This document shows positions 33,652 to 44,954 of a stretch of 64,000 bases of DNA, in pieces. Every line of letters begins with the position of its first letter. Position 1 is the first letter of the stretch. The notes beneath the pieces are model-generated. The model searched no databases. It worked only from the letters and a program-made list of their open reading frames with translations, and had not been told where the DNA came from. Origin of the DNA: Lineus longissimus (lineage: Eukaryota > Nemertea > Pilidiophora > Heteronemertea > Lineidae); assembly GCF_910592395.1 (NCBI RefSeq), contig NC_088313.1, positions 9,738,501 to 9,802,500 on the forward strand, in the 5' to 3' direction. Made by a program: the position numbers and the translations under genes.

Positions 33652-36600
33652 CTAGTCCATTGCAAGTGGGACAACCACAATCTTGGGGGCCGACCAGTTG
33701 CAGTACTTTTTAAGATATATGAACATGCTGCAAAAAGAAAGAGAATTTTAAATTTCCAAGCAAGTTAGTAGTATTATTCTATAGGCGCATTTGCACAATA
33801 CTAACATCAGAATCAGACAGACAAGCTGGTGGAGCAAGAAGCTACAGCTAAATGCTCCCTTATTCTCGACCAATCAAACCCTGAAATATTGCACATTACA
33901 CAGTAGACAACATGACATGGTGATTGGCAGTAATTCTGCATGATGTTAATGTTCAATGCAGCGGCTATTCTAGCCGGCATGACTATAGTGTACAGTTCGG
34001 TGGATTAACAAAAAAGGGTAACCATAAAGCGAGGTCAGTGACCTCAGCTAAATTAAAATTTCTCCCGAACAACCTCATTGGCCAACCCTTTATGAATGTG
34101 TGCCTCACAGACTTCCAACCCAAAGATGAGACTTCTGATGCACAACGCTTATATATTTGGACGAAAGAAAGAACATTTCCTTCAAACTCTTAAGAAAATT
34201 CCAGAACTGTTTTTCCTGAATGTACCTGTCCAGTCAGATACAGCCGCCAAAGATGTTTCCCTTAGAAGGAAAGTGTTGGAGCCAACCTTAGGCTTCGTTT
34301 CCAAACTGACAACAGCATTCAAACAGTCACATGGACATTGTATTCAATACCCTCGAAGGGAACTGCCTGGACATACTTACGTTGCAGCTCCAAGGAAGAA
34401 TGTACATGCATGAGTGAGGAGGAGCATGGGGAGGTTCTCCATCCTGAAGATACCACTCCTCATCACCCCCGTATTACGAACACTCAGTTTGTGGTGACGA
34501 GGTTTAGGATGCTTAAATTTCCACTCACTGAAAAGTTGAAACAGAATTTTGATTAGTACAAGCTAATCCAATCAGGGCAAACAGGTTAACAACATTACTA
34601 CATATTGTGTCTGCTCTGGGGTGGTGGAGGTGGGGGATTGATGGGCATCAGTGTATTGCCAGCTGAACTACAATCATATTATCAGCATTGGCTCGGAGAG
34701 CAATAATCATACATTAATGCATGACACATCTTTCCTAGTTCCAATCAGAAGCACTCAGATGTTCAAGATTATCACACACCTGTGTTTCCCAGCTGAAAAT
34801 AGCCATACAGATTTTATGATACCACTTGCATTGTGATGCCACAAGTGCACATCAGTGTTCACAGTGATGGACAAAGAATGCAGAATTTATTGGGATGAAT
34901 ATGATCTCTCTTTTGAAGCAAAGAAAACACCTAAACCTATACAATAATGCTTTGGCAATTCCAAGCAATAAAATTCAAGGGTTACCATATTGGAACCGGC
35001 TTTAAACGGGATCGAGATTGCGATAGCGCTGAGTTCATTTCCCGTTCTTGATCTCGATGTTGTGCTCACCTCATGTGGAGGAAAGATGGATGAAGAGCAT
35101 GGTATTCTGTCATGTAGTGCTAGGTTTGATGTAGGTCCAAGCAATTACAATTTCCCCAAAATGGCCAATTTACAATACATTTGACATCTGTGACCTTTTC
35201 TGGAAAAGTAGGTCAAATCAAAAAAGACCCGGGTGACACATTGAATGGTTGTTAGAATTAGATGTACCTATGGTATAAAATTGATGCCAATCGGGCAAGT
35301 AATTAAGGAATAATAGGATTTTGAAGAATTTTGGATTTGGCCCCCTCCCTGGAGGCCAAACGGCAAATCAGATCGCACCAAACTTCGGTACCTAAGATCA
35401 CCTGACCAAGGGGTACATGTGTACTTAATTTGTGATCAAGAGTCATTGCGGTTAAGAAATGTGCCATAGTTACGGCCTAACGTGACCTTGAAAAGTAGGT
35501 CAAATTAAAAACCTGTGTGCCATATACTGTATGGTGGTTAGATGTACCAATGATATCAATTTGGTGGCAATCGGGCAAGAAGTTAAGGAATAACTACATT
35601 TTTAAGGTTTTTGGATTTTGCCCCCTGGTGGTCAAGTGGTGAATTATATTGGACCGAACTTCAGTCCCTGAGATCACCTGACTAAGGGGTACATAATGTG
35701 TACCAAATTTGGGATCAATAGTCATTGCAGTTTAGAAACGTGCCATAGTTACATCCTAACGGCCAATTTACGCCATTTGACCTCTGTGACCTTGAAAAGT
35801 AGGTCAAATCAAAAACCCGTAAGATAAGTGATGTATCCTTGCTAGGAGTACCTACCATAAAATTTTTATTGAAAACGGATCATTAATAACAGACATATCA
35901 CACTTTTTATGTTTTCAGTTTGGGCCCCCTGGTGGCCAAATCAGGAATCAAACCGGACTGAAATTTGGTCACCCAGGTGTCATTACATAGAGAGAAACAT
36001 GTGTACCAAGTTTCAAGTCAATAGCTCCAGTAGTTACGAAACGTGCCCTGCTAACGGACGACGACGACGACGGACGCCACGCCAAAGCAAAGCTCAGAGA
36101 GGTGAGCTAAAAATGTCATCAAAAACAAATCAAGAATAAGTGAGATATCACACATTTTGTGTTTTCAGTTTTGGCCCACTGGTGGCCAAGTCAAGAATCA
36201 GACCGGACCGAAATTCAGTGTCAAAGGTTATCTGACCTAGGGGGTCAGGCATAGAAAGTTTTGAGTCCATAGCTTTAGCGGTTAAGAAACGTGCCACTGT
36301 TTTTGAAATAGGATACCACGGACGACGACGACGACGGATGACAAACACTGCGATGTTGTATAGACTCACCGTACCGGTGAGCCAAAAAGCCAAAAACTTC
36401 GTTGTTCATTGTTCGGACCTTTAATATAAAAATTTTGTATTGAAACTTTTTTCAGTTATAGCCCATAGCATGAAATGAGACCATCGTTGCTGATTTTCTA
36501 ATTTCCCCACTGTTTGAGAATTTAAAAAATACACTGAGCAATAGGTAATTTTTTAACTGATTTCAGCTAAATTTCAAAGTGGTGTATATCCTGTAATTCT

Positions 36601-38029
36601 TCAAATAATTCAACAATATTTCATACAGATCGTTGTTTTTTATAAGTTCACCTTTAAAAATATTTTTTCAACCTATTTTTGACAAATTTATGATTGAAAT
36701 AGATAGCAGAGGTATCACTTTATGAGTTTCCAAAAGATGAGTTAATTGTACTTCCTCTAACTAGTCGAATTGTGAATTAGTAAGGGGGTAGTTGAGGCAA
36801 TAATAATACGCTAATTAGGGTCGGCCTCACGATTAAATGCAATAAAATCAGCTTTATCCAATCAATACCATGTTTCTATACATTTTCACAGGGAATACAG
36901 GGTTTGCATTGACTGGTGCATTATAGCATACCTAGGTGGATTTGTTTCGGGTCGACTGGACCAATCCCAGATCCAGTCTGATACGACAATCTCCTTTCCT
37001 ACTTCTCCTGTAGCTAACTCGCTGTTAGGACTGTGTGGACCCCGAGGGCTGAAAGACAAGACAAGGCAACTTTTTACTCAACTCAATTTTTCTAGGAGTA
37101 GGTATAAGGACTCTGGCATTTACTGTAATCACACCAAACACAGTAAATACTAGCAAGACTATCCCTGGCTAGATTTCTGTAGCAAAAGATTGCCTTCTTA
37201 TCATATTAACATATCACACAAAAATTGTCACACAATGAATGTTGCTTTCCAGACCTGTATGTTACGCTAAAATATGGCAAAAGGTATATGAAATGTGTAA
37301 AGTGCAACTCATGTGAAAGTAATGTAGAATGTGGTCTTTTATCATTGCACATAACATACACCAAATTAAGAGATGTCAGATGTGATTAAAGTTTGCGACT
37401 ACAGAAAATTTGACTAAAGAAATAAAAAGGAGGGCATGTAATTCCGATATACTCAAATTGCCAACCAAGGCCCTGAAACAGTCTTTAGACTGACACACCA
37501 GACTTTGTTATTTGCCAGAGTGTGCTCAGGCAGTATCTTCTGTAACATGTTTCTCAAAAACATTACTTGCAAAAATATCCATCTAGTTCTAACTAGCCGA
37601 ACTCGACATGTAGATGAAGACAGTATTGCATGTATCTCGCCATAAGATCATTTTGATGTCTAACATGACCAATCAAAAACAGACATGACAAATATGTTCT
37701 TGTTTTGCAAGCAGTTACATGTAAGATATTCAATGATGCTTGTCCATATTAGCTATTTACTAAATGTAGCTCTTCTCTGAACCACATACAGTCCAAGGCA
37801 GAGTAAGTTTCAGACTTATCACCTCTTGTCTCACATCTGAAGTCTGCATACCTGCCACGACTTGATGCACCGCGACTTGATGCGTTGCTTGAGGCTTTTG
37901 ATGATGAGTCTCGCTGAGCCTCCATCAGCAGCCGCTCCATGTTACCATTGTGTACAGAGTGGACACTTGTCACGCCCGATTGGTCAGGGCCATGACCATG
38001 GTTTTGGTAGTGGAGCTCCACCCAGGAAT
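33652..38029 (-). CDS. BNIP3: BNIP3/NIX-like mitophagy receptor (exon 1 not found)
   Basis: Four minus-strand exons join in phase with consensus sites. 37852-38029: acceptor TGTCTTCAG, donor GTATGC. 36932-37048: TCTTTCAG, GTATGC. 34381-34527: CTTTTCAG, GTAAGT. 33652-33727: TTTTTGCAG, stop TAG. They give about 172 residues; vertebrate BNIP3 has about 190. Motifs in order: DSWVELHY, the LC3-interacting W-x-x-L; VHNGNMERLLMEAQ with a serine-rich stretch; SDWIWDWSSRPETNPP; EWKFKHPKPR; LSVRNTGVMRSGIF; then a membrane segment LPMLLLTHACTFFLGAATMF and tail IYLKKY... The dimer-face T-H pair and one glycine (human S172, H173, G180) are kept; human A176 is T here and G184 is M. The family sits in the outer mitochondrial membrane and recruits LC3/Atg8 for mitophagy. 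Exon 1, which should end in one base completing the xAT codon, must lie above 38029. Introns hold family A repeats. Confidence 0.88.
35057..36385 (+). repeat. Family A element nested in another family A copy (intronic)
   Basis: An element starting TTGTGCTCACCTCATGTGG (35059) runs to GGTGAGCTAA at 36110. The sequence then continues in the middle of another family A monomer ('tcatcaaaaacaaatcaaga') to a second 3' end, CCGGTGAGCCAA, at about 36385. So one copy inserted into another. Both lie in the BNIP3-like intron between 34527 and 36932, antisense to the gene. Confidence 0.75.
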
Positions 38030-38409
38030 CTGAAGACAGAAAAGAGGAGGCAATCATCAGCATTGTCCATTTAGAACTAGCATGTTTGCAAACCTTAAGG
38101 AGGCCAACAGGGACAGGTCTAGCTATCCACAATTACAATAGAAAGTCTGAACACTCGGGTAGTCTCTGATCCTTTTCTTAATAGGCAGTCGGCACCCCGC
38201 CAGGAGGCGCTGGTTCTTACCAGCATATGATGGTCGAGTCGAGTGATGTAAACGACTTGCCTCCAAAATACACAGGAATGAATCAAATTAAGCTACTTTA
38301 AACAAGAATTCAGGTTCACTGTCAACCTCAGGTCGCCAGTAGATTTTGCATTGAAAACCAATTGATGTATGCGCAGTTGTGGGGATTCCCCATTTAGTTC
38401 ATTTCTATC
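38030..38409. other. Presumed first intron or upstream region of the BNIP3-like gene
   Basis: There is no convincing first coding exon. A possible donor at 38213-38218 (minus strand) would give the right phase, but the frame before it has no ATG. Confidence 0.4.
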
Positions 38410-39602
38410 TATAGAGAAATGTGCACCAAATTTCATGTTCATAGCTTTAGTCGTTAAGAAACGTGCCATGGCAAATTTACGCCATTTGAACTCTGACCTT
38501 GAAAATTAGGTCAAATCAAAATCTTGTATGATATGTGATGTATCCTTGCTGGGAGAACCTACCATAAAAATGTTATCGAAGATGAGTCACTCAGAGAGAT
38601 ATCCCACTTTTTAGGTTTCCACTTCTGGCCACCTGGATGCCAGGTCAAGAATCAGATCAGACCGACATAGGGAGTCATGAATACCAAATTTCAAGTTCAT
38701 AACTTTAGCAGTCAAGAAACACCCTAATGTTACACTCAAACAGCCAATTTACGCCATTTGACCTCTGTGACCTTGATGATTAGGTTAAATCAAAGTTTTA
38801 AGCCATTTTCCTTTTAAAACAGTAATTTCATTTCCCTAAAAATATTTGGGAGACGCAATCCGGGAGGAACGCTTTCAAAGCCAAATAGACCTATTCTAGC
38901 TATCCGTGACTCCTGCTAGCCAAGTCGAGATTCAGAATGGAGCGAAATTTGGTGTGAGATGTAACATGACGCTGGGAGTCGTCTGTACTAAATTTCTAAT
39001 TCATAGCTTAAGTGGTTAAGAAACATGCCATATTTACACTCAAACGGCCAATTCACGCCATTTGACCTCTGTGACCTTAAAAATAAGGTCAAATCAAATA
39101 CATTTAGGATATGTGATGTAGCCTTGCTAGGAGAACCTACCATCAAAAACCTTCGAAACAAGTCACTGATAAGCGACATATTGCACTTTTACCTTTTTTA
39201 GTTTTAGCCCCCTGGTGGCCAAGTCAAGAATCAGATCAGACCGAAATTTGGTGTCAGAGGTCATATGACGTAGGGAGTCATGTGTACCAAAGTTCATAGC
39301 TTTAGCGGTTAAGAAACGTGCCATAGTTACACTCAAACAGCCAATTTATGCCATTTTACCTCGGTGACCTTGAAAAATTGGTCAAATCAAAAAACCGTAA
39401 AACAATTGATGTATCCTTGCTAGGAGAACCTACGATAAAAATTTCATCAAAAATGAGTCACTCATGAGAGAGATATCACAGTTTTTAGGTTTCCTTTTCT
39501 GGCCTCCTGGTGGCCAAGTTAAGAATCAGATCGGACTGAAATACAGACGATGACGATGAGAGACACAGCGATGTTGTATAGACTCCCCTATGGTGAGCCA
39601 AA
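38410..39602 (+). repeat. Family A element, four monomers
   Basis: Core monomers repeat at about 300-bp spacing. TGACCTCTGTGACCTTGA words lie near 38759 and 39063, with a variant near 39358. The copy ends with 'gacgatgacgatgagag' and TATGGTGAGCCAA at 39591-39603. The 5' terminus is missing or decayed. The last 300 bp belong to the tandem duplication. Confidence 0.7.
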
Positions 39603-39604
39603 AA

Positions 39605-40290
39605 GGTATAAACAGTGCAATATCTACAAATCATTCCGCATTAGATGCCTACAAGACACCGTTTCTTGCACTGAAAATTGCCTTGCTGCCACTGGCACAT
39701 GGCTAGCTTACAACATGCTGAGCAAGAATGACATCAAAACCGAAGTCATGCTTTTTGCTTCTCCTCACAACCTCAAAGCCTTGGACCACATTGCTATACA
39801 AGTTGGTGACTGCCTCGTCAGGTCCTCCCCAGATGTAAGGAATCTTGGTGTGACACAAGGATGAACATGGAGAAACAGGTGACCAGCGTTTGTAAATCCG
39901 CCTATGCACAATTGAGAAACACTGGTCATATCAGGAGGTACCTCAACCAACCGCGCAGCGAGATCTCTCGCTACTGGTCAGGTTATTTTCCAGGCTTGAC
40001 TACTGTAATTCGCTTCTCGGCGGGCTGCCTAAAGTTCTTACCAAGAGGCTGCAACGAGTCCAGAATACTGCAGCCCGCATCGTAACCCACACACCCAGGC
40101 ATGAACACATCTCACCAGTGTTAAAGCAGTTGCACTAGCTGCCCGTGGGGAAGCGAATTAAGTTGAAGACTCTGGTTCTGGCCTTCAAGTGCCTGCACGG
40201 CCAGGCCCCTAGGTATCTCTCTGATATGATCAATGTGAACGAGCATCAGCTTGAAACGGGCGCTATAGAAATTCGGTATGTATGTATGTA
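39605..40290 (+). pseudogene. LINE reverse transcriptase, C-terminal fragment
   Basis: Pieces in shifting frames match the end of a Jockey/CR1-group RT: 'NDIKTEVMLFASPHNLKALD', [25 protein letters not shown], then 'TLVLAFKCLHGQAPRYLSDM'. The fragment ends in a (TGTA)n tract, as many LINEs do, into which the pogo-type MITE inserted. Stops and shifts make it non-functional. It resembles the fragment at 14910-16066 in type. Confidence 0.7.
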
Positions 40291-40294
40291 TGTA

Positions 40295-41364
40295 CAGTGG
40301 AACCCCGGTAACACGACCACTCATGGGACCGTGGTCGGACTAGTCGTGTTACCGGGGTGGTCGTGTTAGCGAGGTTGGGAATCCCCAGACGAAATACATG
40401 ATTATTTTTACCGCCAAAATTGCTGACTGCATGGCGTGTGTACGCTGTACTACCATAGCAACGCTGCCTGATTGAGATGATGCGAGCTCCAAAGTTTTGT
40501 TATCATGCCTCGCAAGAACAGTTCGTCGATAAAATTACATGTTACATTCTCAGAATGAGTTAGAAAAGGTAATTTTGTAACTCATTTTATCCACAAAGTT
40601 TCATTATCTGCCCGACGTGACGCATTTGCGGGCAATTTGGTGAATCATCATCCATGTACCCGACTGTTTGTGACGATTGAAGTAAACTTGTCGTATGATT
40701 CCACGTGAATGATGAGTTGAGTAATGCTACAGTTTTAATCAAATCTATTTTCAGTCAAAATATTTAAAGAAATATAAAATGATACTGTAGTAAATCAACC
40801 AAGTTCTCCATATCATAAAACATTCAAACGTCTCGCAAGCTTGTTATTGTCATAAGTGTGGTCTTCAAACTACCCGCCGTTTATTATAAGTTCATATGCA
40901 AATCAGCAAATCACATGATTTTGCTGCTGCTGAGTGCGCATGTCTGGTACTGAACCTGCTCAGTAATGAAAACAAACCATGAAAACGTTAGAAAAGGAAA
41001 ATTTATTTATTCATTTACACTTATACAATTGAACATACCTGCAAAATCACATTGTATTTTTTGTTTTCATATGTATTCCCATGGCCATTGTCCCCGTCTC
41101 AACAAAGCTTGGCAGCGAGGTGCTAATTACTATGCCGCGGTCGCGACCGATTACGGCAATTAGGCCTGGTGGTCGGGTTAGCGGGTTTTTTTTTTCAGTT
41201 TGGGACCGGCCAAGCCAGTGGTCGCGGTCGGGGTACCGGGGTGGTCGTCTTAGCGGGGGTCTCTTAATGGTAATTAGAGAGGAAACCATTCAGGACCGGA
41301 GAATCGTGGTCGTGTTAGCGGGGTGGTCGCGTTACCGGGGTGGTCGCCAACCGGGGTTCCACTG
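40295..41364. mobile_element. Pogo/Tigger-type MITE (1070 bp)
   Basis: The ends are CAGTGGAACCCCGGTAAC and its near-complement, AACCGGGGTTCCACTG, flanked by TA within a (TGTA)n run. This TIR form is standard for Tigger/pogo. Next to both ends are repeated blocks of GGGGTGGTCGTGTTAGCG. There is no transposase. It is unrelated in TIR sequence to the Tigger at 18070-21155. Confidence 0.85.
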
Positions 41365-42126
41365 TATGTATGTATTAGTGACATGTTTTCGATGATATTT
41401 TTATGGTAGGTATTCCAAGCAACAATACATCACACGTCATACCGACTTTGATTTGACCTATATACTATAACTGTAGCATGTTTCTTAACCAGGATGAATT
41501 CCTAACCACCAAATATCTATACGGTGAACACGATGGCCTCCTGGTGGCCAAGTCGAGAATTAGATCGGATCAAATTCTGGGTTTGGTGCTGAGGCAGTTT
41601 AAAGGGGCATTGGTTTCTTGTCGCCGTACGGCGACTACCACGTTCAAAGGGTTAATCAGAAAACATAGTTTATCTTTGCAAAATGTTTTTCTGCGCATTA
41701 AAATATCCGAGTTAGTTTGATTCAAACGGCTTGCCACATACAACTTGCCACTGTTTTTGGAACAGAATACAGATGAAGATGACGACGGATCACAGACGCT
41801 GGACACAGTGGTGTTGTTTAGACTCCTCGGTTAAGAAACGTGCCATAGTTACACTCAAACAGCCAATTTATGCCATTTTACCTCGGTGACCTTGAAAAAT
41901 TGGTCAAATCAAAAAACCGTAAAACAATTGATGTATCCTTGCTAGGAGAACCTACGATAAAAATTTCATCAAAAATGAGTCACTCATGAGAGAGATATCA
42001 CAGTTTTTAGGTTTCCTTTTCTGGCCTCCTGGTGGCCAAGTTAAGAATCAGATCGGACTGAAATACAGACGATGACGATGAGAGACACAGCGATGTTGTA
42101 TAGACTCCCCTATGGTGAGCCAAAAA

Positions 42127-42812
42127 GGTATAAACAGTGCAATATCTACAAATCATTCCGCATTAGATGCCTACAAGACACCGTTTCTTGCACTGAAAAT
42201 TGCCTTGCTGCCACTGGCACATGGCTAGCTTACAACATGCTGAGCAAGAATGACATCAAAACCGAAGTCATGCTTTTTGCTTCTCCTCACAACCTCAAAG
42301 CCTTGGACCACATTGCTATACAAGTTGGTGACTGCCTCGTCAGGTCCTCCCCAGATGTAAGGAATCTTGGTGTGACACAAGGATGAACATGGAGAAACAG
42401 GTGACCAGCGTTTGTAAATCCGCCTATGCACAATTGAGAAACACTGGTCATATCAGGAGGTACCTCAACCAACCGCGCAGCGAGATCTCTCGCTACTGGT
42501 CAGGTTATTTTCCAGGCTTGACTACTGTAATTCGCTTCTCGGCGGGCTGCCTAAAGTTCTTACCAAGAGGCTGCAACGAGTCCAGAATACTGCAGCCCGC
42601 ATCGTAACCCACACACCCAGGCATGAACACATCTCACCAGTGTTAAAGCAGTTGCACTAGCTGCCCGTGGGGAAGCGAATTAAGTTGAAGACTCTGGTTC
42701 TGGCCTTCAAGTGCCTGCACGGCCAGGCCCCTAGGTATCTCTCTGATATGATCAATGTGAACGAGCATCAGCTTGAAACGGGCGCTATAGAAATTCGGTA
42801 TGTATGTATGTA
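42127..42812 (+). pseudogene. LINE RT fragment, duplicate copy
   Basis: This is the same fragment as 39605-40290, carried by the second duplication unit. Confidence 0.7.
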
Positions 42813-42816
42813 TGTA

Positions 42817-43887
42817 CAGTGGAACCCCGGTAACACGACCACTCATGGGACCGTGGTCGGACTAGTCGTGTTACCGGGGTGGTCGTGTTAGCGAGGTTGG
42901 GAATCCCCAGACGAAATACATGATTATTTTTACCGCCAAAATTGCCGACTGCATGGCGTGTGTACGCTGTACTACCATAGCAACGCTGCCTGATTGAGAT
43001 GATGCGAGCTCCAAAGTTTTGTTATCATGCCTCGCAAGAACAGTTCGTCGATAAAATTACATGTTACATTCTCAGAATGAGTTAGAAAAGGTAATTTTGT
43101 AACTCATTTTATCCACAAAGTTTCATTATCTGCCCGACGTGACGCATTTGCGGGCAATTTGGTGAATCATATTCCATGTACCCGACTGTTTGTGACGATT
43201 GAAGTAAACTTGTCGTATGATTCCACGTGAATGATGAGTTGAGTAATGCTACAGTTTTAATCAAATCTATTTTCAGTCAAAATATTTAAAGAAATATAAA
43301 ATGATACTGTAGTAAATCAACCAAGTTCTCCATATCATAAAACATTCAAACGTCTCGCAAGCTTGTTATTGTCATAAGTGTGGTCTTCAAACTACCCGCC
43401 GTTTATTATAAGTTCATATGCAAATCAGCAAATCACATGATTTTGCTGCTGCTGAGTGCGCATGTCTGGTACTGAACCTGCTCAGTAATGAAAACAAACC
43501 ATGAAAACGTTAGAAAAGGAAAATTTATTTATTCATTTACACTTATACAATTGAACATACCTGCAAAATCACATTGTATTTTTTGTTTTCATATGTATTC
43601 CCATGGCCATTGTCCCCGTCTCAACAAAGCTTGGCAGCGAGGTGCTAATTACTATGCCGCGGTCGCGACCGATTACGGCAATTAGGCCTGCTGGTCGGGT
43701 TAGCGGGTTTTTTTTTTTCAGTTTGGGACCGGCCAAGCCAGTGGTCGCGGTCGGGGTACCGGGGTGGTCGTCTTAGCGGGGGTCTCTTAATGGTAATTAG
43801 AGAGGAAACCATTCAGGACCGGAGAATCGTGGTCGCGTTAGCGGGGTGGTCGCGTTACCGGGGTGGTCGCCAACCGGGGTTCCACTG
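42817..43887. mobile_element. Pogo/Tigger-type MITE, duplicate copy
   Basis: This is the second-unit copy of 40295-41364. It carries one extra T and a few substitutions (for example 'ggtcgcgttagcgg' for 'ggtcgtgttagcgg'). Confidence 0.85.
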
Positions 43888-44594
43888 TATGTATGTATTA
43901 GTGACATGTTTTCGATGATATTTTTATGGTAGGTATTCCAAGCAACAATACATCACACGTCATACCGACTTTGATTTGACCTATATACTATAACTGTAGC
44001 ATGTTTCTTAACCAGGATGAATTCCTAACCACCAAATATCTATACGGTGAACACGATGGCCTCCTGGTGGCCAAGTCGAGAATTAGATCGGATCAAATTC
44101 TGGGTTTGGTGCTGGGGCAGTTTAAAGGGGCATTGGTTTCTTGTCGCCGTACGGCGACTACCATGTTCAAAGGGTTAATCAGAAAACATAGTTTATCTTT
44201 GCAAAATGTTTTTCTGCGCATTAAAATATCCGAGTTAGTTTGATTCAAACGGCTTGCCACATACAACTTGCCACTGTTTTTGGAACAGAATACAGATGAA
44301 GATGACGACGGATCACAGACGCTGGACACAGTGGTGTTGTTTAGACTCCTCTACACTAAGCCAAAAAGATTTCAATTTCAATTTTTTTCACATGTAAAAT
44401 TGCATTTATTATTATCATTATCCTTGACCAAGCCCCCTACCCCTGCCCCTTACAGCCTCCCTGTCAAAAGTTCTTTTAGTACAGGGCCGTATTTAACTCT
44501 TTGCCCCGAGGGGCAGAACATCCTCTCAGGGGAGTCAAACATTTAGTTTCTCTGCCCTTGATGATTCAGCCCTTTTGGTGGCTCCAACTCTCCA

Positions 44595-44954
44595 TTTGTA
44601 GATCATGCAAAGAGAGTGTTCACAAATCCTCTTTTATTTTGTAAAATGAAACATTTCACTACTATAATTGCTCATATATTCATGTCGTCACAGACCTAAT
44701 AATCAGTCTGTCAAAGTTCTAGCAAAATTGGCCCAAACATAAAGCCTCCTAAGAACTAAATAACTTTTATAATCTTTGTAAAATTTCTTTTCATCAAAGT
44801 CACTATTTTCAAAAATCAACCGTGCTTCCAGTCAGTCCTAGCTACACTAGATAATGATATATACATATCAAGCATAGTATATAATACTAGCAATTTTAAA
44901 TCTCTACCTGGGGTGACACAGAAAGCATTATTTAGAATGAAACGTCTTTTACAC
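44595..44954 (+). repeat. Duplicated unit X, copy 1
   Basis: Phrases such as 'gtcacagacctaataatcag', 'aaaatcaaccgtgcttccag' and 'tctctacctggggtgacaca' recur in the same order at 47488-47833 with moderate divergence. There is no coding. Confidence 0.75.

Larger units (their letters stand above)
39307..41828 (+). repeat. Tandem duplication, unit 1 (2522 bp)
   Basis: It is repeated at 41829-44351 with only about eight differences seen by eye (for example t/c near 40427, 'catcatcc'/'catattcc' near 40649, one extra T in the run near 41186). Each unit holds the end of a family A element, a LINE fragment, a pogo-type MITE and a short unique stretch ending AGACTCCTC. The join reads AGACTCCTC|GGTTAAG and shows almost no microhomology. 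Confidence 0.9.
41829..44351 (+). repeat. Tandem duplication, unit 2 (2523 bp)
   Basis: This is a near-identical copy of 39307-41828. After AGACTCCTC it continues into new sequence ('tacactaagcc'), which defines the right edge. Confidence 0.9.

Noticed and set aside
33900-34420. Plus-strand frames suggesting a gene
   Set aside because: They overlap the BNIP3-like intron and exon on the opposite strand and match no family.
37749-38132. A 127-codon single-exon gene
   Set aside because: Only 37852-38029 is real BNIP3-like exon. The residues on either side are run-on translation of introns beyond consensus splice sites.
38200-38300. Candidate exon 1 of the BNIP3-like gene
   Set aside because: The donor phase fits, but the frame before it has no ATG and no similarity to BNIP3 N-termini.
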